Assembly: GCF_001050115.1 (NCBI RefSeq) | Contig: NZ_CP012024.1 | Coordinates: 1,344,001-1,408,000 of the forward strand | Source of the DNA: Bacillus smithii | Lineage (GTDB): Bacteria; Bacillota; Bacilli; Bacillales; DSM-4216 | DNA length: 64,000 nucleotides | Reading direction: 5' to 3' | Shown here: one piece after another, positions 58,162 to 64,000 of the stretch | How positions within the stretch are numbered: the first letter of the stretch is position 1 | Layout: each line of letters opens with the position of its first letter | The notes under the pieces: generated by a model | Databases searched by the model: none | Seen by the model: the letters and a program-made list of their open reading frames with translations, nothing else | What the model was told of the DNA's origin: nothing | Position numbers and translations under genes: made by a program

Positions 58162-58890
58162 ATGAGCGTTCCAAAATATAAACGTGTTGTATTAAAATTA
58201 AGCGGTGAAGCGCTGGCTGGGGATCGGGGCTTTGGCATTCACCCGGAAGTCGTGAAATCCATTGCGGAACAAGTGAAAGAAATTGCTGAACTTGGTGTCG
58301 AAGTGGCAGTAGTCGTTGGGGGAGGAAATATTTGGCGCGGGAAAACCGGAAGCGAAATGGGAATGGATCGTGCCACCGCTGATTATATGGGAATGTTGGC
58401 AACGGTCATGAATTCAATGGCGCTTCAAGACAGCTTAGAGCAGCTTGGAATTGAAACTCGTGTACAAACTTCCATTGAAATGAGACAGGTGGCGGAACCT
58501 TATATAAGAAGAAGGGCCATTCGCCATCTGGAAAAGAAACGGGTTGTGATTTTTGCCGCCGGCACCGGAAACCCTTATTTCTCTACGGATACGACGGCTG
58601 CGTTGCGTGCGGCGGAAATTGAAGCAGAAGTCATCTTAATGGCCAAAAATAATGTAGATGGTGTTTACTCTGCAGATCCAAAAGTGGATAAATCGGCTGT
58701 GAAATACGATCAGATTTCCTATCTGGATATGTTAAAAGAAGGTCTGGCCGTAATGGACTCCACTGCTTCCTCGTTATGTATGGACAATGATATACCGCTC
58801 ATTGTATTCTCTATTATGGAAAAAGGCAATATTAAAAAGGCTGTTTTAGGAGAATCCATTGGAACGATGATAAGGGGGAAAGCCGAATGA
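58162..58890 (+). CDS. pyrH: uridylate kinase
   Basis: This 242-residue UMP kinase belongs to the amino-acid-kinase family. The phosphate-binding start is [31 protein letters not shown] and [19 protein letters not shown] follow. CGGAGG supports ATG 58162. It overlaps frr by 4 bases. Confidence 0.97.
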   Translation: MSVPKYKRVVLKLSGEALAGDRGFGIHPEVVKSIAEQVKEIAELGVEVAVVVGGGNIWRGKTGSEMGMDRATADYMGMLATVMNSMALQDSLEQLGIETRVQTSIEMRQVAEPYIRRRAIRHLEKKRVVIFAAGTGNPYFSTDTTAALRAAEIEAEVILMAKNNVDGVYSADPKVDKSAVKYDQISYLDMLKEGLAVMDSTASSLCMDNDIPLIVFSIMEKGNIKKAVLGESIGTMIRGKAE

Positions 58891-59444
58891 CAAAACAAGT
58901 GATTGAGCAAGCGAAAGACAAAATGTCAAAAGCGATTCAAGCTTTATCCAGGGAATTGGCGACGATTCGGGCAGGGCGTGCAAACGCATCGCTGCTTGAT
59001 AAAGTAGTAGTGGATTACTATGGAGCGCCTACACCGGTGAATCAACTGGCATCGATTTCAGTTCCGGAGGCTAGATTGCTTGTCATTCAGCCTTATGACA
59101 AATCCGTTGTCGGAGAAGTGGAAAAAGCGATTTTAAAATCGGATCTTGGATTGACGCCTACGAGCGATGGCAGCGTCATTCGCATCACGATTCCGCCGCT
59201 TACCGAAGAACGCCGCAAAGAATTAGTAAAATTAGTGCGAAAAGAAGCGGAAGAAGCGAAAGTAGCAGTACGGAATGTTCGCAGGGATGCAAACGAAGAT
59301 TTGAAAAAATTAGAGAAGAACGGGGAAATTACAGAGGACGATTTACGCGGCTATACAGAAGATGTCCAAAAGATTACCGATGAACATGTGAAAAAGATTG
59401 ACGACATGGCGAAAAAGAAAGAAAAAGAAATTATGGAAGTTTGA
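58887..59444 (+). CDS. frr: ribosome recycling factor
   Basis: This 185-residue protein splits post-termination ribosomes with EF-G. Family stretches are [20 protein letters not shown] (residues about 25-44), [20 protein letters not shown] and the C-terminal [21 protein letters not shown] region. Its ATG overlaps the pyrH stop. Confidence 0.97.
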   Translation: MTKQVIEQAKDKMSKAIQALSRELATIRAGRANASLLDKVVVDYYGAPTPVNQLASISVPEARLLVIQPYDKSVVGEVEKAILKSDLGLTPTSDGSVIRITIPPLTEERRKELVKLVRKEAEEAKVAVRNVRRDANEDLKKLEKNGEITEDDLRGYTEDVQKITDEHVKKIDDMAKKKEKEIMEV

Positions 59445-59451
59445 TCGTGTG

Positions 59452-59479
59452 AAAACCCTCTTGCCAAAAGGGGGTTTTT
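59452..59479 (+). terminator. rho-independent terminator after frr
   Basis: AAAACCC and GGGTTTT (with flanking C/G pairs) enclose a short loop, followed by TTTT. Confidence 0.85.
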
Positions 59480-59686
59480 CCGTTATATACATACTTCGTT
59501 TTTATTGATGTGTCTATCGCTGGGATGGATTGTGAAATTCCATCGAAAAAATGAGGAAGATCGGTAATTAATAGAGATACTGTCTCAAGTTTTTGGTATT
59601 ATAGATTTGCACCGTGTGAAAAATAAACACCAATGAGCGCTTATCGCGATAAATGATTGGTAAGGATGCGAAGTGGAGGATGTTAT

Positions 59687-60463
59687 ATGATTAATAAAAA
59701 CAAGCTTTGGAAAACCCATAACAATCTCTCACTGGAAGAACGAATGGAGATTGTTAAAAAAGGCCCCATTCCGAGCCACGTCGCCATCATTATGGATGGA
59801 AATGGAAGATGGGCGAGAAAACGCGCCTTACCGAGAATTGCCGGTCATCACGAGGGAATGAAAACCGTTCGCAAAATCACTCGGCTCGCCAATCGTTTAG
59901 GCGTGAAAGCATTGACCCTTTACGCTTTCTCAACCGAAAATTGGAAACGTCCCAAAAAGGAAGTGGACTATTTAATGAAGCTTCCCCAAGAGTTTCTTGG
60001 AACGTTTTTGCCAGAACTGGTTGAAGAAAATGTAAAAGTGCAAATGATGGGCAACCAACAGCAATTGCCTTCCTATACGGTAGATGCCATTAAAAAAGCG
60101 ATCAATGATACAAAACAGAATAACGGGCTTATTCTTAATTTCGCCTTGAATTATGGAAGCAGAGCAGAAATTATGGAAGCCGTCCATCATGTACTGGAAG
60201 ACATTAAAAACGGCGTAATGAACGAAAAGCTCTTAAATGAGGAAACTTTCTCCCGCTATTTAATGACGAAACAGCTGCCTGATCCGGATTTGTTGATACG
60301 TACAAGCGGGGAAATCCGTTTAAGCAACTTTATGCTTTGGCAGCTGGCCTACACGGAACTATGGTTTACAGATACTCTTTGGCCGGATTTTTCAGAACAC
60401 CATTTTCTTGAAGCGGTGGAATCTTATCAAAAACGGTCACGCCGCTTTGGTGGATTAGGCTAA
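59687..60463 (+). CDS. uppS: isoprenyl transferase / undecaprenyl diphosphate synthase
   Basis: This 258-residue cis-prenyltransferase makes the C55 lipid carrier for cell-wall synthesis. The catalytic Asp lies in HVAIIMDGNGRWARKR. LYAFSTENWKRPKKEV and PDLLIRTSGEIRLSNFML are the substrate-binding regions. The ORF opens at 59657, but TGGAGG fits ATG 59687. The spacer from frr is about 240 bp and shares a 13-base word with the cheD-sigD spacer. Confidence 0.95.
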   Translation: MINKNKLWKTHNNLSLEERMEIVKKGPIPSHVAIIMDGNGRWARKRALPRIAGHHEGMKTVRKITRLANRLGVKALTLYAFSTENWKRPKKEVDYLMKLPQEFLGTFLPELVEENVKVQMMGNQQQLPSYTVDAIKKAINDTKQNNGLILNFALNYGSRAEIMEAVHHVLEDIKNGVMNEKLLNEETFSRYLMTKQLPDPDLLIRTSGEIRLSNFMLWQLAYTELWFTDTLWPDFSEHHFLEAVESYQKRSRRFGGLG

Positions 60464-60685
60464 TGTCCATTCACGAAAGAGGATGATCAAGCAAAGCGGT
60501 TTGTAAAGATCCGTTATCATCGATCAAGGAATGAAGATCATAGAAGAGCTTGAAAAAATTATTTGAAATCAAATGGCATTGTCTGAGATAACGTAGAAAG
60601 ATGAATTCGGTGATCGAGGGATTTAATATGGAATAGTAGCGTATGTAATCAAAGTTGGTATGGAGAAAAGTGAGGAGTCAATCGT

Positions 60686-61474
60686 ATGAAACAGCGATTT
60701 ATAACTGGTGTCATAGCGGCAGCCATCTTTTTGCCTATTGTTCTTTATGGAGGATGGCCGTTTCTAATATTAACGTATTTAATGGCGTCCGTGGGGCTTT
60801 ATGAAGCACTGAAAATGAAGAAAATTCGGCTATTGTCGCTTGAAAGCGTGATCCCTTTCATTATGTTATGGCTATTGCTCATTCCGAATCGGTATGAGAA
60901 CCTCATAGAAAAATGGGGGTATCATAAGCTTGAACTTTTGCTTTTCTTGGTGTTGATTTATTTAATGTATACAGTCGTCACCAAAAATCGTTTTACATTT
61001 GATGATGCGGCGTTTGGAGTTCTTTCCGCACTGTATGTAGGGTTCGGGTTCTATTATTTAATCGAAACGAGAAATGCGGGAGTGGCTTATGTATTTTTGG
61101 CGTTGTTTATCATTTGGGCGACTGACATCGGCGCCTATTTAATAGGAAGATCGTTTGGAAAGAAAAAATTGTGGCCTGAAATCAGTCCTAAAAAAACAGT
61201 CGAAGGTTTTTTTGGCGGCATTCTTTCCGCCTGTGTAGTCGCATTTGTCTTTGCGTTCTCGATCCATTTGGAGGTGCCTTTAGCGAAGCTCTTGATAGCG
61301 GCTCTCGTGATGGCTGTTTTTGGACAAATTGGCGATTTGGTTGAATCCGCACTGAAGCGGCATTATAATATTAAAGATTCTGGGAATATTTTGCCTGGAC
61401 ATGGCGGAATTTTAGATCGCTGTGACAGCTGGCTGTTTGTTCTGCCGTTGATACATATTTTTCACATCATATAA
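60686..61474 (+). CDS. cdsA: phosphatidate cytidylyltransferase
   Basis: This 262-residue membrane enzyme makes CDP-diacylglycerol from phosphatidic acid and CTP. It has about eight hydrophobic segments. The family signature near the C terminus is intact: ALKRHYNIKDSGNILPGHGG, then ILDRCDSW. It follows uppS after 222 bp in which I see no gene. Confidence 0.96.
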   Translation: MKQRFITGVIAAAIFLPIVLYGGWPFLILTYLMASVGLYEALKMKKIRLLSLESVIPFIMLWLLLIPNRYENLIEKWGYHKLELLLFLVLIYLMYTVVTKNRFTFDDAAFGVLSALYVGFGFYYLIETRNAGVAYVFLALFIIWATDIGAYLIGRSFGKKKLWPEISPKKTVEGFFGGILSACVVAFVFAFSIHLEVPLAKLLIAALVMAVFGQIGDLVESALKRHYNIKDSGNILPGHGGILDRCDSWLFVLPLIHIFHII

Positions 61475-61507
61475 GACGGCGGAACCAATATGGAGGAGAT
61501 GAGTTTT

Positions 61508-62650
61508 TTGAAGAACATCAGTCTATTGGGGGCAACCGGTTCTATCGGAAGGCAAACATTGGATATTATCCGGCAGCATTCAGACTATTTCCGATTATCG
61601 TCTTTTTCAGCCGGACGAAATATAGAGGAAACGCGAAAAATTATTAAAGAATTTTCTCCAAAGCTTGTGTCCGTATTGGAAAAAGATGATGCTTTAAGGC
61701 TGAAAGGAGAATTTCCTTTCGTTCAATTCGTATATGGAGAAAAAGGTTTAACGGAGACAGCCCTTTTTTCTGAATCGGATACGGTTGTCAATGCAGTCAT
61801 GGGGAGCGTTGGACTGATTCCAACGTTGGAAGCGATCAAAGCGGGGAAAACAATTGCATTGGCCAATAAGGAAACACTCGTTACAGCTGGCCATTTGGTG
61901 ATGAGAGCTGCCCAAAAATATCATGTCGATATTTTGCCTGTGGACAGCGAACATTCGGCTATTTTCCAATGTCTTCAAGGTGAAAACAGCCAAAATGTTG
62001 CTAGGCTCATATTAACGGCTTCAGGAGGAAGTTTTCGTGATCGAACGAGAGAAGAGCTGCGACACGTTACTCGTGAAGAAGCTTTGAACCATCCGAATTG
62101 GTCGATGGGTGCCAAGATCACCATTGATTCGGCTACCATGATGAATAAAGGATTGGAAGTCATCGAAGCGCACTGGCTTTTTCAAATGCCATATGAACAA
62201 ATCGATGTTATACTTCATCGTGAAAGTATTATTCATTCTATGGTAGAATATCAGGACCATTCTGTCATTGCTCAGCTCGGAACTCCTGATATGCGTGTTC
62301 CAATTCAATATGCTTTAACTTATCCTGAAAGGCTTCCATTACCTGTTACAAAGCGGCTCAATTTAGCAGCCATTGGGTCTCTTCATTTTGAAGAAGTAGA
62401 TTTTGACCGTTTTCGTTGTCTTGCATTTGCTTATGAAGCAGGAAAAGCAGGAGGCAGCATGCCTACTGTGTTGAATGCGGCAAACGAAGTGGCAGTAAAA
62501 GCCTTTTTGGATGGAAAAATTTCTTTCCTCAAAATTGAAGAATTAATCGGAAAAGCGCTAGAATGGCATACACTAATAAAAGACCCGGATTTAGAATCCA
62601 TTCAATGCATCGATCGAGAAACACGCCGATTTATCGACTCACTATTATAA
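61508..62650 (+). CDS. dxr: 1-deoxy-D-xylulose 5-phosphate reductoisomerase
   Basis: This 380-residue MEP-pathway enzyme makes MEP for isoprenoids, the precursors of the UppS substrates encoded nearby. The NADPH motif [12 protein letters not shown] is at the N terminus. [24 protein letters not shown] and [10 protein letters not shown] form the active site. Upstream in-frame ATGs at 61490 and 61499 overlap or abut the ribosome site GGAGGAG, so TTG 61508 (giving [11 protein letters not shown]) is preferred. Confidence 0.94.
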   Translation: MKNISLLGATGSIGRQTLDIIRQHSDYFRLSSFSAGRNIEETRKIIKEFSPKLVSVLEKDDALRLKGEFPFVQFVYGEKGLTETALFSESDTVVNAVMGSVGLIPTLEAIKAGKTIALANKETLVTAGHLVMRAAQKYHVDILPVDSEHSAIFQCLQGENSQNVARLILTASGGSFRDRTREELRHVTREEALNHPNWSMGAKITIDSATMMNKGLEVIEAHWLFQMPYEQIDVILHRESIIHSMVEYQDHSVIAQLGTPDMRVPIQYALTYPERLPLPVTKRLNLAAIGSLHFEEVDFDRFRCLAFAYEAGKAGGSMPTVLNAANEVAVKAFLDGKISFLKIEELIGKALEWHTLIKDPDLESIQCIDRETRRFIDSLL

Positions 62651-62666
62651 AAAGGTGGTTATTCAT

Positions 62667-63923
62667 TTGAGTACAATTTTAGCCTTTGTTGTGATTTTTG
62701 GAGCTCTCGTGTTTTTCCATGAATTTGGCCATTTTATTTTTGCTAAAAGAGCAGGGATCCTTTGCCGTGAGTTCGCCATTGGATTTGGTCCGAAGATTTT
62801 TGCACACAAAAAAGGGGAAACCGTCTATACGATTCGTTTATTGCCGATCGGCGGATATGTCAGAATGGCCGGCGAAGATGCGGAAACGGTTGAATTAAAA
62901 CCTGGTTATCGCGCCGGTCTCATCCTTAATGACAAAGGAGAAGCGGTGAAAATCATATTAAATCGAAAAGACCGCTATTCGAATGCAAAAGTAGTGGAAG
63001 TAGAGTACGCTGACTTGGAAAAAGAGTTGTTGATCCGTGGCTATGAAGATGGCGAAGAAGAGTTAAAAACTTTTCCTGTCCATCGAGAAGCAGTTATCGT
63101 TGAAAATGGCATTGAAACGCAAATTGCGCCTTTAGACCGTCAATTTGCTTCCAAGTCTCTTGGCAAAAGAGCGATGACGATTTTTGCCGGACCTATGATG
63201 AATTTTGTTTTAGCGTTTATTGCCTTTTTGTTAATTGCCGCCTTGCAAGGAGTTCCAACCAATCAACCTGAATTGGGGAAATTAACGGATAATGGCGCTG
63301 CAAAACAAGCTGGATTAAAAGAAGGCGATGTTGTACTGAGCATAAATGGAAAAGAAACGAACAGCTGGAACGATATTGTGTCCATTATTCAAAAACATCC
63401 GGAACAAGAACTTCGTTTCAGTATAGAACGAGGCAAGAAAACGCTGGAAGTTCCTGTAACTCCCGAAGCAAAGAAAATCGATGGGAAAACGATTGGGATT
63501 ATTGGCGTTTATAACCCTGTTGAGAAGTCAGTGTTCGGCACTATTACTTATGCGGCTGAAGAAACGTATTCTTGGACCGTTGAGATTTTTCACTTGTTAG
63601 GGAAACTTATCACGGGCGGTTTTTCCATTAACATGTTGTCAGGACCTGTTGGTATTTACGCATCCACCGAGACCGTCGCCAAATCAGGAATTATTTATTT
63701 AATCAAATGGGCGGGAGTGCTAAGTATTAACATTGGCATTATGAACTTGCTTCCCATTCCGGCGTTGGATGGAGGCCGTTTGATGTTTTTTGCCATTGAA
63801 GCAGTTAGAGGAAAACCGATCGATCAACAGAAAGAAGGACTTGTTCATTTTATCGGATTTGCTCTATTAATGCTGCTGATGATTGTGGTAACATGGAATG
63901 ACATCCAAAGATTCTTTTTATAA
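62667..63923 (+). CDS. rasP: site-2 intramembrane metalloprotease RasP (RseP)
   Basis: This 418-residue zinc protease cleaves anti-sigma factors, FtsL and signal peptide remnants within the membrane. The zinc motif HEFGH (His18, Glu19, His22) lies in the first membrane helix. A PDZ domain (about 195-275) includes GLKEGDVVLSINGKE. The third ligand region is LLPIPALDGGRLMFF. TTG 62667 follows AAAGGTGG; GTG 62655 overlaps that site. It lies 16 bases after dxr. Confidence 0.94.
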   Translation: MSTILAFVVIFGALVFFHEFGHFIFAKRAGILCREFAIGFGPKIFAHKKGETVYTIRLLPIGGYVRMAGEDAETVELKPGYRAGLILNDKGEAVKIILNRKDRYSNAKVVEVEYADLEKELLIRGYEDGEEELKTFPVHREAVIVENGIETQIAPLDRQFASKSLGKRAMTIFAGPMMNFVLAFIAFLLIAALQGVPTNQPELGKLTDNGAAKQAGLKEGDVVLSINGKETNSWNDIVSIIQKHPEQELRFSIERGKKTLEVPVTPEAKKIDGKTIGIIGVYNPVEKSVFGTITYAAEETYSWTVEIFHLLGKLITGGFSINMLSGPVGIYASTETVAKSGIIYLIKWAGVLSINIGIMNLLPIPALDGGRLMFFAIEAVRGKPIDQQKEGLVHFIGFALLMLLMIVVTWNDIQRFFL

Positions 63924-64000
63924 ATCAATGCTTCATAATCGAAATGAAAATTCCTCAAAAGGCGATGAAACGAAAGATAAGTTTGAAAGTTTATTCACGA
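63924..64000 (+). other. right end of window after rasP
   Basis: This short AT-rich piece has no gene. In Bacillus, proS would follow, but it is not reached here. Confidence 0.5.

Overview
The window is a 64 kb chromosomal segment in which every supported gene lies on the + strand. Gene content, gene order and protein lengths match the fabG-to-rasP region of Bacillus subtilis almost gene for gene. The source is therefore a member of the Bacillaceae. Base composition looks moderately AT-rich. A signal peptidase gene between rplS and rbgA is an arrangement I associate with Geobacillus-like genomes rather than B. subtilis. No species is claimed. I see no rRNA, tRNA, CRISPR array, prophage or intact insertion sequence.

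Layout. (1) 1-16.7 kb is housekeeping: end of fabG, acpP, rnc, smc, ftsY, ylxM-ffh, the rpsP-ylqD-rimM-trmD-rplS ribosome/tRNA cluster, lepB, rbgA, rnhB, and the flagellar-like pair ylqG/ylqH. (2) 16.9-28 kb: sucCD, dprA, topA, then trmFO-xerC-hslV-hslU-codY. (3) 28.6-56 kb is a complete fla/che operon: rod, MS-ring, switch, export gate, hook and chemotaxis genes, ending with sigD and swrB. (4) 56.2-64 kb: rpsB, tsf, pyrH, frr, uppS, cdsA, dxr and rasP.

How it fits together. Most fla/che genes overlap or sit within about 30 bases of each other and many start with TTG or GTG, so strong translational coupling is expected. The FliF ring, FliG/FliM/FliY switch, FliH/I/J ATPase, FliO/P/Q/R/FlhB/FlhA gate, FliK ruler, FlgD/FlgE hook and CheA/W/B/C/D/Y pathway are all present. 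SigD, made last, would drive late flagellar genes elsewhere.

Main anomalies. flhA carries a perfect, in-frame 258-bp tandem duplication (46745-47260) that adds 86 residues to the cytoplasmic part of the export-gate protein. khpA (ylqC), expected between rpsP and ylqD, survives only as a decayed remnant with a frameshift, an in-frame stop and a damaged KH loop. swrD has its ribosome-binding site separated from its start codon by a GC-rich hairpin that would restore normal spacing if folded. The spacer between cheD and sigD is about 355 bp and shares a 13-base word with the spacer before uppS.
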